From positions 1 to 33,686 of the forward strand of contig NZ_BDCH01000048.1 of the NCBI RefSeq assembly GCF_001613405.1: 33,686 nucleotides of DNA, given 5' to 3'. This document shows positions 17,800 through 25,156 of this stretch, piece after piece; position 1 is the stretch's first letter, and every line of letters begins with the position of its first letter. The DNA is from Nocardia crassostreae (GTDB lineage Bacteria > Actinomycetota > Actinomycetes > Mycobacteriales > Mycobacteriaceae). Under the pieces are notes generated by a model. It was not told where the DNA came from and searched no databases. It saw only the letters and a program-made list of their open reading frames with translations. The position numbers were made by a program, and so were the translations under genes.

Positions 17800-18063
17800 G
17801 TGTTGAGTGAGAGTGAGTTGCGAGCGCTGGTCTTCGGGGGTGCGACGTTCATGGATGTGCTGGAGTGCGTGTCCGGGCGAGAGCACCCTGAACCGCTGCG
17901 GCCCACCCGAGTTCTGTGGATTCTTCAACGGGAGTGTGGCATTTCGTTCGTCGAAACCAGGAGGCTTTTTGGGTATTTCGGACCTGATATGACGCTGAAG
18001 GTCGATACCGATCTGATCAACGAGCGCTGGCGGTTGATCCTGGATGAGCTAGCCGATTCTTAG
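17800..18063 (+). CDS. Small conserved hypothetical protein
   Basis: Protein of 87 residues starting at GTG 17800 (TTG 17803 is equally possible) with AGGGG 5-6 nt upstream. It is mostly helical: LSESELRALVFGGATFMDVLE, a short RPTRVLWILQRECGISFVETRRLFGYF segment and NERWRLILDELADS at the end. No known domain recognised. The longer reading from 17548 overlaps the preceding gene and has no protein-like composition, so it is rejected. It is the third small soluble hypothetical in a row on this strand. Confidence 0.55.
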   Translation: MLSESELRALVFGGATFMDVLECVSGREHPEPLRPTRVLWILQRECGISFVETRRLFGYFGPDMTLKVDTDLINERWRLILDELADS

Positions 18064-18263
18064 GTACACATCGAGCGAGAGCCCCATGCAGACCATCCGC
18101 TTTTGCCTGCTTACAACGCGGCCTGAAGAAGCCAAGCCGAGGACCGAAGCGCTGGACAAGGAAGGTCGCGGTTCATCAACGAAACATCCGCTCATGGTTA
18201 CCGTGCGCTTGGGCGCATGGACTCGGGTTGGTGCGGCTACAGTACCACTGGACACGCGGAAGA

Positions 18264-18297
18264 GGCTGCCTCCCGCTGCGATGCGCGGGAGGCAGCC
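18264..18297. terminator. Strong bidirectional intrinsic terminator
   Basis: GGCTGCCTCCCGC (18264-18276) and GCGGGAGGCAGCC (18285-18297) make a perfect 13-bp stem with an 8-nt loop, followed on the plus strand by CCC and five Ts. It lies between convergent genes (plus strand ending 18063, minus strand ending 18315). This is the clearest intrinsic terminator in the window. Confidence 0.8.
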
Positions 18298-18314
18298 CCC
18301 TTTTTCTCTGGAGG

Positions 18315-18554
18315 CTACTTCGGGGCGGAGAAGACGATCGACCCTGAGCTGCCCGACCCGCCCGAGCCGCTGGCGCTACCTGAGCCCAAGCCCTTGAAGA
18401 GCACGGTGAGCAGTTCGGTGGCGGTTGAACCGGCTGAGGTCGGCTTTTCCTTCGCTGGGGGCGAGGTGGTTTCGGTGGCAGAAGCGACGCCGGTCGCACC
18501 GAGGATTAGGCCGGCGGCCACGGCAGTCACACCCAATACACGCATTTTTCGCAT
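18315..18554 (-). CDS. Small secreted Gly/Ser-rich protein
   Basis: Preprotein of 79 residues. The ATG at 18554 has AGGAG about 6 nt upstream; the longer reading to 18611 is rejected. The N terminus (MRKMRVLGVTAVAAGLILG) is a textbook Sec signal with predicted cleavage after ASA near residue 25. The mature part has a Thr/Pro/Lys linker, a short hydrophobic patch (TELLTVLFKGLG) and a Gly/Ser tail. No enzymatic motif. It resembles in layout the second secreted protein at 20876-21202 (signal, Ser-rich body, one hydrophobic patch). Role unknown; surface or wall-associated location likely. Confidence 0.7.
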   Translation of the reverse strand: MRKMRVLGVTAVAAGLILGATGVASATETTSPPAKEKPTSAGSTATELLTVLFKGLGSGSASGSGGSGSSGSIVFSAPK

Positions 18555-18588
18555 TGAAACTCCTGAATCAAATGAATAAGCTGTTATT

Positions 18589-18627
18589 CTGCCGACGGGA
18601 ATCGGCAGCACGCTCGATTAGCGAGCG
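18589..18627 (-). other. Tandem stem-loops between the transglycosylase and the small secreted gene
   Basis: Two adjacent perfect dyads: CTGCCGA/TCGGCAG (18589-18608, 6-nt loop) and CGCTCG/CGAGCG (18611-18627, 5-nt loop). On the minus strand they lie after the transglycosylase stop and 34-73 nt before the small secreted gene, so they could end the first transcript or form a leader structure of the second. No T run is present. Confidence 0.4.
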
Positions 18628-18703
18628 CAACGGAGAGTGCTGACAGGCATTTCTGGTCTGGACGGATAGTTTTCTGCGGTCGGTGTTTGCTCTCACCGTC
18701 CTG

Positions 18704-19495
18704 TCATTTGTCGTAGGCGCCTGCGGCGGCGCGTACTTGGCCGACGTAGACGGTGGAGTGGTTGTAGGCCAGGATGGCTCGTCGCCAGCCTTGTGCGGTG
18801 GCTAAGTCGCCGCCTGCCGCGCACAAGTAGCGTGCTGCGGCCAGCGCCGCATCATCCAGATTGTCGGGGCTTCCCGAGAGAGCGCTGCTCGCAACGGGTT
18901 TGCCGCCTTCGAGGGCGCTGGCGAGGGTGTTGTAGTCGGCGCTGGCGCGTACACCCCAGCGTTTCCACGTGTCGGGGATGAACTGGAACGGGCCCATCGC
19001 GCGGGCATAAACGGTGCGTCCGGCCTTGGCGGTGGCGTCGGGGTCGATGATTCGTGCGTTGCCGTTCGTGCCGTTCAGCGGCACTCCGCGGATGGTTGGT
19101 CGCACCAGGCCGTCGGCACCCACAGTCGCACCACCGAATCGGGCGTGATTGCTTTCAACGCGCGCGATCCCGGCCAGGGTGGTCCACCCGAGGTGGCAGT
19201 CTGGTTGTGCTTTCGCCATGACAACCGTCGCGTACCCGTAGGCCTGCAGGGCTCGCGCCGGAATCTTGTACTTCTCGGCGCGCGCTCGTGCCCAGTCGCC
19301 GAGCGGGTCGAGTTTGTGCTCGACCGCGTCGAGTCGGATCACAGGGACGGGATCCCCGGTGCTTGGTGGCGCGAGTTCGGGAAGTCGTTCGGTCCTGCCT
19401 GCGGTTCCACCGCATCCTGCGACGGTCATCGATATCAGCAGGGCCAGACCAGCGGTCACAATGGTGATGGCGGGTGTGGATGAGTGCGTCCTCAT
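18704..19495 (-). CDS. Lytic transglycosylase lipoprotein (SLT/MltB-like)
   Basis: Predicted lipoprotein of 263 residues. The ATG at 19495 begins a signal peptide ending in the lipobox VAGC near residue 28. The catalytic domain has LAGIARVESNHARFGG with the general-acid Glu, then GPFQFIPDTWKRWG and AAARYLCAAGGDL, the standard motif order of actinobacterial murein transglycosylases. A C-terminal NHSTVYVGQVRAAAGAY segment completes the goose-lysozyme-like fold. It cleaves peptidoglycan glycan strands at the outer face of the membrane. It lies 44 nt downstream of the Thr-rich membrane protein and may be co-expressed with it in cell-envelope remodelling. Confidence 0.88.
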   Translation of the reverse strand: MRTHSSTPAITIVTAGLALLISMTVAGCGGTAGRTERLPELAPPSTGDPVPVIRLDAVEHKLDPLGDWARARAEKYKIPARALQAYGYATVVMAKAQPDCHLGWTTLAGIARVESNHARFGGATVGADGLVRPTIRGVPLNGTNGNARIIDPDATAKAGRTVYARAMGPFQFIPDTWKRWGVRASADYNTLASALEGGKPVASSALSGSPDNLDDAALAAARYLCAAGGDLATAQGWRRAILAYNHSTVYVGQVRAAAGAYDK

Positions 19496-19539
19496 GCGTC
19501 GAATCCCCTTGGTGCAAGCGTTCTTCGGGCCACCGTCGG

Positions 19540-20709
19540 CTACCGGCAAGAGGGTGTGGTTGACGGTTTGGTGGTGGTCGGTTTGGGCTTGGTGGTGGAG
19601 GGTTTCGGTGCGGTGGTGGTTGATTGGGGTGTGGTGGTAGTCGGTCGGGTTGTCGTCGTTTTCGGCGGCTTCCGCGTAGTGGTGGTCGTGCAGGGGGCGG
19701 ACGTCGTCGTTTCCGGCGTGGTTGTGGTTGCAGTGGTGTTCTGCGGTTGTGTGGTCTTCGGGGGCGTGGTTGTCGTGGAGGGGACGACTGTCACGGTGAC
19801 GGTTTTCGTTGTGGTGACCGGATCTTGGGTGGGAGGCACCCAGGGTTGCTCGTATGTCCCTCCGCCGCCTGGCTGGATAGAGGGCGCGGTGAAGCCGGCA
19901 CTGATGCTGATGCTGCTGGGCGGGGCTTCGGTGGTGACCGTGGTGTCGGTGGTGGGGGCCGGTTCGGTGGTGGTGGTTTCGGTGTATGTCGGGTCGCTGG
20001 TGACGGTTTCGGTCACGATGCTCGTGTCGGTTGGGAAGATGTCGGTTGCGACGGGCGTTTCCGTGGCGAGGGGATCGGTGAAGGGGTCGCCGGGAATGGG
20101 CACATCGCTGGGTGTTGTGAGCGGGCTGGTGCTGGTGTCGCTGGTCATGGTCGACCAGAAATCGGCGGGGAGGTAGTCGGTGGTGGAGGTGTCGGAGTAC
20201 TCGTCGGTGTACTCGTAGGACTCGTTCGTATTGCCGACTTCGTCATCGGACTTCACTTGCGTAGCGATCACGACACCGATGACGGTAGTGATCACCGCAG
20301 CGGTGGCTGCTGCATGCGGCAGGTATCGATGAACGTCGCGCGCTGCGAAGTGTCGGGTAATCCACTGCGATCGCCCCGAACCCGGTGTTACGGACCGCTC
20401 CGCCGAAGGATCTTCCGGATCCTCGTCAGCAGATGCTTCTTCGCTGTCTTCGGAGGTCTCCTCTTCGGACGACTCGTTCTCCGTGTCGTCGTCATCAACG
20501 TCCTCGTCTCCGGACTCTTCCTCGATGACCCCGTCGTCGTGCAGGCCGTCTTGCGGGAGTTGGAAGACATCGGTCGGGTCGGGATCTGCGAGGTCGCCGA
20601 TCCTGGGAAGCAGTTCCGTAGGAGCATCCGCTAGACCGTCGGGTGTGTCGGTGAGATCCGGAAGATCGAGTTCGACTTGATTGGGTTCGTTGTTGTCCGA
20701 TGTGCGCAC
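19540..20709 (-). CDS. Single-pass membrane protein with acidic N-terminus and Thr-rich mucin-like exterior
   Basis: Protein of 389 residues from GTG 20709; GTG 20745 would add 12 residues, and neither has a clear ribosome site. Residues 60-101 are almost entirely Asp, Glu and Ser. One TM helix follows at about 131-150 (PHAAATAAVITTVIGVVIAT) after an Arg/His-rich cytoplasmic flank. The remainder is a long Thr/Pro/Ser stretch with many TTT runs ending in SCR. The layout suggests an N-in protein whose exterior would be O-mannosylated, as is common for Thr/Pro-rich actinobacterial surface proteins. Function unknown; the transglycosylase directly downstream suggests a wall role. The low-complexity DNA gives long shadow frames on the plus strand, which are not genes. 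Confidence 0.72.
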   Translation of the reverse strand: MRTSDNNEPNQVELDLPDLTDTPDGLADAPTELLPRIGDLADPDPTDVFQLPQDGLHDDGVIEEESGDEDVDDDDTENESSEEETSEDSEEASADEDPEDPSAERSVTPGSGRSQWITRHFAARDVHRYLPHAAATAAVITTVIGVVIATQVKSDDEVGNTNESYEYTDEYSDTSTTDYLPADFWSTMTSDTSTSPLTTPSDVPIPGDPFTDPLATETPVATDIFPTDTSIVTETVTSDPTYTETTTTEPAPTTDTTVTTEAPPSSISISAGFTAPSIQPGGGGTYEQPWVPPTQDPVTTTKTVTVTVVPSTTTTPPKTTQPQNTTATTTTPETTTSAPCTTTTTRKPPKTTTTRPTTTTPQSTTTAPKPSTTKPKPTTTKPSTTPSCR

Positions 20710-20875
20710 CAGAATTTGCTTTCTCTCCGCGATCAGCGACCACACCCGGCGATCCGAATCCAGCGCCGATCAAGCGTCCACGCGCCGCATTTGGCGATAC
20801 GTTCGCCGACCTGGCTGGTGCGGTTTAGCGGCCCTGACCCCGCCTCCGCTATTTCCGAACTGCCTCGGCGCAGCG

Positions 20876-21202
20876 TCAGGAACCGGTCACCAGCCCTCGG
20901 ATGAATCGCCCAAGGACTCCGGCCACCACCGTTTCCGCCGAAGAGCCGGTGCTTTCTTGGGCCTCCTCCTCGCTCGACGACGATCCGCTGGTGGACGGAC
21001 CCGTGAACGAGGACCCACCGGTCGACGATCCGCTACTGGAGGATCCCGTCTCCTTGGAGTCGATCGGCTGCGACTGCGTAGGCGTCGGATTCGCGGCCTC
21101 GAGTGTCGCCGGCTCTGCCGCTGCGACAGTGGTCGGCAGCATCAGCGCTCCGGCCACAGCGGTAGCGATAAGTCCTCCATGTACAACATTGGATGTGCGC
21201 AT
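20876..21202 (-). CDS. Small secreted Ser-rich protein
   Basis: Preprotein of 108 residues starting at ATG 21202; an in-frame ATG at 21220 is an alternative. The Sec signal is about residues 9-28 (GGLIATAVAGALMLPTTVAAA) with cleavage near AAA-EP. The mature chain is Ser/Thr/Gly-rich with a Glu-rich stretch (SSSSEEEAQES) and ends in an amphipathic segment (ETVVAGVLGRFIRGLVTGS). No enzyme motif. It lies 167 nt upstream of the Thr-rich membrane protein on the same strand. Its architecture parallels the protein at 18315-18554, suggesting two members of one loose class flanking the envelope genes. Confidence 0.65.
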   Translation of the reverse strand: MRTSNVVHGGLIATAVAGALMLPTTVAAAEPATLEAANPTPTQSQPIDSKETGSSSSGSSTGGSSFTGPSTSGSSSSEEEAQESTGSSAETVVAGVLGRFIRGLVTGS

Positions 21203-22739
21203 TGAGCATCTACCTTTCATCGTGACTCCAGTCACGAAAGAGTTTGGAAGAATTGCCGAGATGGCAGAAAGTCCTTGCCGGAGATGTTGTCCCAGGCATC
21301 TCCGGCAAGCGGAAGGGGACGCTGCCAGATGAGGAACTAGGGTGATGGCAGGTACCCGACGAGGGGTGTACGGATCGTTCTCTTTTCCCAACTGGATTGG
21401 ATATCGCGCAGAGTGTCCAGGTGCAACCAGAAGGTTTCGCACGCTCTATGGTACGGGGGACGGCCGATGGCAAATATCCTGTGACCTCCTCTGTGCACCG
21501 GCGTGGAGGCCAAGCGATTCGGGGATTCTTCCCCGTGATCGTCTACACGGTTTGGCGAAGTTGCCGCCCCGGTGGCGTTCCACCCGCGTGACGGCATGTG
21601 GTGGCGCGGCCGGAGCCGGCTACGAGCACAAATAACCATGTCTTCCCTCGAATTGCGACATCCGCCGGACGGACGCCAACACGCTTGCCTACCGCGGCCA
21701 TTCCTGCCCGGAGCCGCGGCTACCCGCACGACGCAACCGGTGGAGCCTTACAGCGCCTTCCCAGCGGCCTCATGACAGTTCGTCGTGACACGCACTGTGC
21801 GAGAAAGGGTTTGCCGTCGCAAACCCGGCACCCGACCAGGCACCCAACCCCCGCGAGTTGAGCGACTAGGTAGCAAACATCCCTATGGGCAACGAAATGG
21901 CCAATGAGTACGACTATTGCCAGATAACACTCTCGAAAGCCCCGTCCTGGCCCGGGCGATGCTCCTGCTTCTTCCTCAGTAGCAATCAAGTCGCAATTTT
22001 CGGTTTCAGTGGCACGTTTTGCGCCGGAGTCGTGCTGACGCGCACAGTGGAACGCCCTGCAAGTCGGCATTTTTCATACACAAGGGACGGGGACGCGAGA
22101 CGAGGTCGTCCAGTCGGCAGTGACACAAGATGTCACGGCGCTGCCGGTCCACACCGCCTCGCCCGCGGGCCCGCACCACGGCCATTGATGAAGATTCGCG
22201 AGATAAGCGCCCCTGGATTACGGCAGGTTTGCCATCTGGCCGGTGGGGTGCTCGGGCCACTGCCTTTGCATCACCTCACCCGGTAGCGGCGGTGCTTTTG
22301 CCAGAGCGGCGGCCCATCCTCCGGATGGGGCTGCGTCCCATTGGGTAAGGCTCTGAACTGCTGAAGTAGCACCGATACTCGGCGTTCCCGAGGCGGAGTT
22401 TCGCCGTAATGGCTTTAAGGTTTCATTGGGGTGAACAACCAGGAAACGAATCCACTGTGACGATCATCATAGTTTCAAACCGGCATTCCGTCACGTATGT
22501 GTTTCACATCGCATGTTCGATTGCGACGCCGTGAATTCGCTAGGGGGATGAAACTTTGCTACGCGCAGTGCCTTTCACTTCCTTGGCAGGTATCAGGCTC
22601 CGCGAGAGTTGTTAGTGAGGTCGCTGTGCAGCGCACTGCGCATTCGTCGCCCGATCCTGCACGTCGGTCGTCGCCCTGCCCGCATCTTCGTTCGATCCCC
22701 GCTGTCAGGGAACGCCGAGGACCCGGCGGGCTCGCGTGG
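21203..22739. other. Gene-poor stretch of about 1.5 kb
   Basis: No frame here shows a domain, signal peptide or consistent codon bias. Base composition is visibly less GC-rich than in neighbouring genes. Contents noted: a perfect hairpin GGGTTTGC/GCAAACCC at 21807-21826, a 17-bp dyad at 22120-22136, and repeated GTTTCA hexamers before the regulator gene. It may be decayed or foreign DNA, or regulatory leader sequence. Confidence 0.5.
22120..22136 (-). promoter_or_regulatory. Copy 1 of a 17-bp dyad (GTGACA-N5-TGTCAC)
   Basis: Perfect inverted repeat GTGACA-CAAGA-TGTCAC. Its reverse complement matches the site at 24681-24697 at 15 of 17 positions (consensus GTGACATYTTGTGTCRC). The sites lie in the two gene-poor regions flanking the XRE/MmyB and DUF6907-like genes. 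Operator candidate only. Confidence 0.4.
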
Positions 22740-23501
22740 GTGGTCGACCGGCCAGAAGTTGGGATCTACCTGCGTCGCCGCCGTGAAGCGTTGGGGCTGA
22801 CCCAGGAGGAAGTCGCCACCGCGGCGTCAGCGACCCTGTCCTCGTTGCGCAAGTGGGAGGCGGGATTACGCAACCCCAGCGTCGAGGCCCTGGAGGCGTG
22901 GTGCCGCGTATTGGATCTACCGGATTGGTTGCTGCGCAAAGTCACCTCGCTGGTGCTCAACGGGTTGGACCCCCTTCGGACCCCGGCTTCACCGTCGGCT
23001 GTCGATGCCGACGATCTGGACCACCTGGCGATCGTCCCGAGCCCCGCCTACTTCGTCAGTTTCCCGCATTTGGACGTGTTGGCAGCCAACCCTGCCGCAC
23101 GTCGCTTGATTCCCAGTCTCATTCCAGTACAGCCTGATTCACCCAGGCCCGCCAATCTCGTCGAATGGATCATGTCCGAACCCGCGCGAGAGTTGCTGGT
23201 CAACTGGGAGACCGTGGCGACCCGACTCATCTTCCTGTTACGAACGATGGGGCCGGGGCTTGTCCCGCCCGAGCGGCTCAACGAGATCTTCAATGTCTGC
23301 TACGCCCAGGCGCCCAAGCAGTTCACGCGATTCTTCTGCACGGATCTGAGCAAGGCCGAGTCCAACGCCGACTTGATGCTCATCCGGCACTCTGCGACGG
23401 GTGCGATCGAGCAGCACACCTACCGGTTCCAGCGCTCGGTGCAGCCGATTCGCCCCTACGAACAGCTCCAGATCGTCACCCGACGCAGGGCCCTTCGCTG
23501 A
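22740..23501 (+). CDS. XRE-family regulator with MmyB-like ligand-binding domain
   Basis: DNA-binding regulator of 253 residues from GTG 22740. The N-terminal HTH is clear: LRRRREALGLTQEEVATAASATLSSLRKWEAGLRNPSVEALEAW (about residues 10-55). The C-terminal part (PSPAYFVSFPHLDVLAANPAARRLIPS, NLVEWIMSEPARELLVNWETVATRL, FTRFFCTD) follows the pattern of MmyB-like PAS-related ligand-binding domains of actinobacterial regulators. The start is uncertain: GTG 22626 has GAGG 5 nt upstream and would add 38 residues of atypical sequence. It stands alone, convergent with the DUF6907-like gene. GTTTCA hexamers upstream could be binding sites. Target genes unknown. Confidence 0.85.
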   Translation: MVDRPEVGIYLRRRREALGLTQEEVATAASATLSSLRKWEAGLRNPSVEALEAWCRVLDLPDWLLRKVTSLVLNGLDPLRTPASPSAVDADDLDHLAIVPSPAYFVSFPHLDVLAANPAARRLIPSLIPVQPDSPRPANLVEWIMSEPARELLVNWETVATRLIFLLRTMGPGLVPPERLNEIFNVCYAQAPKQFTRFFCTDLSKAESNADLMLIRHSATGAIEQHTYRFQRSVQPIRPYEQLQIVTRRRALR

Positions 23502-23826
23502 ATCGACGACGGCCAGGTAACGCTTCGTCATCCCGCTCCGGACACGACGGAGCCCGGAGCGCATAGCCAACCAGGCAATGCTTCGATGCGGTAGCGAAAG
23601 CCCTCACGGCAAAAAGCGGCACATCCGTATCGCGGCAATGAGATTGCAGTGGGCCTCGAAGCCATCCATACACCTGTCGCATCCCCGCTTGTCGGCGACC
23701 TCGTTGATTTGTGGGGACTGCTGCACCGATGGGTGAAATCTGTCACCTGATCTTTTGCAACGGTCCCTTTCCGCGAGATGGGATTGGACAAATCAGCATC
23801 AGGCCATCCAGGTTCGGTCACCTCGG
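23502..23826. other. Convergent intergenic region without a gene
   Basis: The 325-nt stretch between the convergent regulator and DUF6907-like genes holds a stem-loop at 23534-23561 and a GGTGA-N6-TCACC palindrome at 23732-23747. The palindrome resembles a CRP/FNR-type site but lies in a poor place for a promoter. No coding sequence supported. Confidence 0.4.
23534..23561. terminator. Stem-loop between convergent genes
   Basis: CGCTCCGG (23534-23541) and CCGGAGCG (23554-23561) form a perfect 8-bp stem with a 12-nt loop, 32 nt past the XRE gene. No T run. Likely terminator by position. Confidence 0.45.
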
Positions 23827-24411
23827 TCAGTGGCGCGCCGCGATCGCGTCGACAGCGTCGTACAGTGCTGCCGCCACCCGCCGCGCCTGTGTTGGCGTCA
23901 CGTCCATCCACTCCTTCTCCGGCAGATGCAAACGCACCCGCAGCACCGGCGACACGCTGTGGACATCGAACCCCACTAGCTGAGTCGCTACAAACGCGTC
24001 GTGCAGTTGCGGGCCGCGGACCCGCAGTCGTTGCGGCTCACCGTGGTGGCGGAACGGGTCGGCGACCAGCGATGGCGGATGCCGCACACACCATGACGGG
24101 CACGGCCGGGCGGGCACCATCGGACCGTTGTCGGCGGCTCCCACCAGCAGATCGGCAAGGGTCCGCGCCTGCGACGCGGTCAACTCCGCGTCCACGCGGC
24201 TGGGTGCGATCAGATCGATATGGGGGTCCAATGTGTGCGCACGCTCGTCCGCTGCTATCTGAACCCCCACCCACGCTTCCCGCAACGTTCCTCGTTGGGC
24301 ATCGACCGGGATCTGCACCTCCCGCCCGCGATGCGCACCACCATCATGCGGGTCGCATGCGTCTGCCGGAAGGTACTCAATACACCACGGCGGGCAACCA
24401 ACTCCACTCAC
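23827..24411 (-). CDS. Two-repeat CxxWC protein, DUF6907-like
   Basis: Protein of 194 residues from GTG 24411, with AAGGGG about 9 nt upstream. Two similar halves each begin with a CPxWC motif: GCPPWCIEYLPADACDPHDGG at the start and PCPSWCVRHPPSLVADPFRHHGE near residue 103. Each half continues with a strand-rich stretch and ends in a helix after DxxxSRVDAELTASQARTLADLL or VTPTQARRVAAALYDAVDAIAA. This matches my memory of DUF6907-type actinobacterial proteins, often found near XRE regulators and mobile elements. Cys and His spacing could bind a metal, but this is not shown. Function unknown. Confidence 0.7.
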   Translation of the reverse strand: MSGVGCPPWCIEYLPADACDPHDGGAHRGREVQIPVDAQRGTLREAWVGVQIAADERAHTLDPHIDLIAPSRVDAELTASQARTLADLLVGAADNGPMVPARPCPSWCVRHPPSLVADPFRHHGEPQRLRVRGPQLHDAFVATQLVGFDVHSVSPVLRVRLHLPEKEWMDVTPTQARRVAAALYDAVDAIAARH

Positions 24412-25156
24412 GTTCGCAATCCCCTTGTGTTACTTGCTATCGTGCGCAACTCTGGTGCGCACGGTCACCGAGAACGCGAGCGCGCGCCGTAAAGCAACCG
24501 CTGATCCCAATGCGCCACAACTATTTACGCGAATCCAGGCCCATCGCGTCGATCTCCAACCTACCCTGAACCATCCCCCGGTTGGGGAGTTATCTGACGG
24601 TGGCGAGCTGTCCGCGGTGCTGCGGCAGGGCGGTGTCGTGCCCGGTTCGTGCCGCCTGCGTCACTATTGCCCTGGCGCTTGTGACATTTTGTGTCGCAAC
24701 ATGTACTGCTCGCGTGCCGCATTCGGGTGCAGTGACGCTGAAAGAGTCTGGTAAACAAGGGAATTCACGCTCTTGTGGCCACTGGAGAGGTTCGCGGACC
24801 CTACCGGTCAACGTGATTGCCTGACGGTTGCTTGACTGCTTGCAGTTGGGCGTGATGCGCCCATTCTTGAGATCCTGCATCGCAGATTCACCTGGAAGAG
24901 CGGTTGATCACGTGACCATGCTGAATGTTTACTGGCGTGTGTCTGAATGCGCTTGGACCAGCTCGCAGTTCACCCACTCCGGTTGTTCCCGTACGCAGTG
25001 CCCTGCCACTGTCTCGTTTCGTCGAGGCCTGAGGAGTAGCTGAGAAGTCAGGTGTGGGCAGCGCCCTTCATCTCTCAGGTGCCGACTTGTCCTGTTCGCG
25101 AGAAGTTTTCACAGTGCCTTGATGTGTCGGGGCGGGTGTTGGGTTGAGGGGAAGTC
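24412..25156. other. Gene-poor stretch of about 745 nt before the Rhs gene
   Basis: No frame is convincing; short frames on both strands lack domains or ribosome sites. It holds a repeated GTGCGCA motif near 24442-24462 and the second copy of the 17-bp dyad (24681-24697). A promoter for the Rhs gene must lie towards the right end but is not recognisable. Confidence 0.45.
24681..24697 (+). promoter_or_regulatory. Copy 2 of the 17-bp dyad
   Basis: GTGACATTTTGTGTCGC, a near-palindrome matching the reverse complement of the 22120-22136 site at 15 of 17 positions. It lies 270 nt upstream of the DUF6907-like start and 460 nt upstream of the Rhs start. Confidence 0.4.

Noticed and set aside
19540..19900. 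Apparent tandem DNA repeats (GGTGGT-like)
   Set aside because: These come from low-complexity Thr codons, not from a defined repeat unit or CRISPR array.
19484..20634. Plus-strand Val/Gly-rich frames opposite the Thr-rich gene
   Set aside because: Val- and Gly-rich translations are what the antisense of Thr codon repeats gives; no ribosome site or domain.
23732..23747. CRP/FNR-like palindrome GGTGA-N6-TCACC
   Set aside because: It lies between two convergent gene ends, a poor place for an activator site; probably chance.
24590..24880. Minus-strand 96-codon frame before the Rhs gene
   Set aside because: No ribosome site, domain or export signal; composition not coding-like, and it overlaps the 17-bp dyad.
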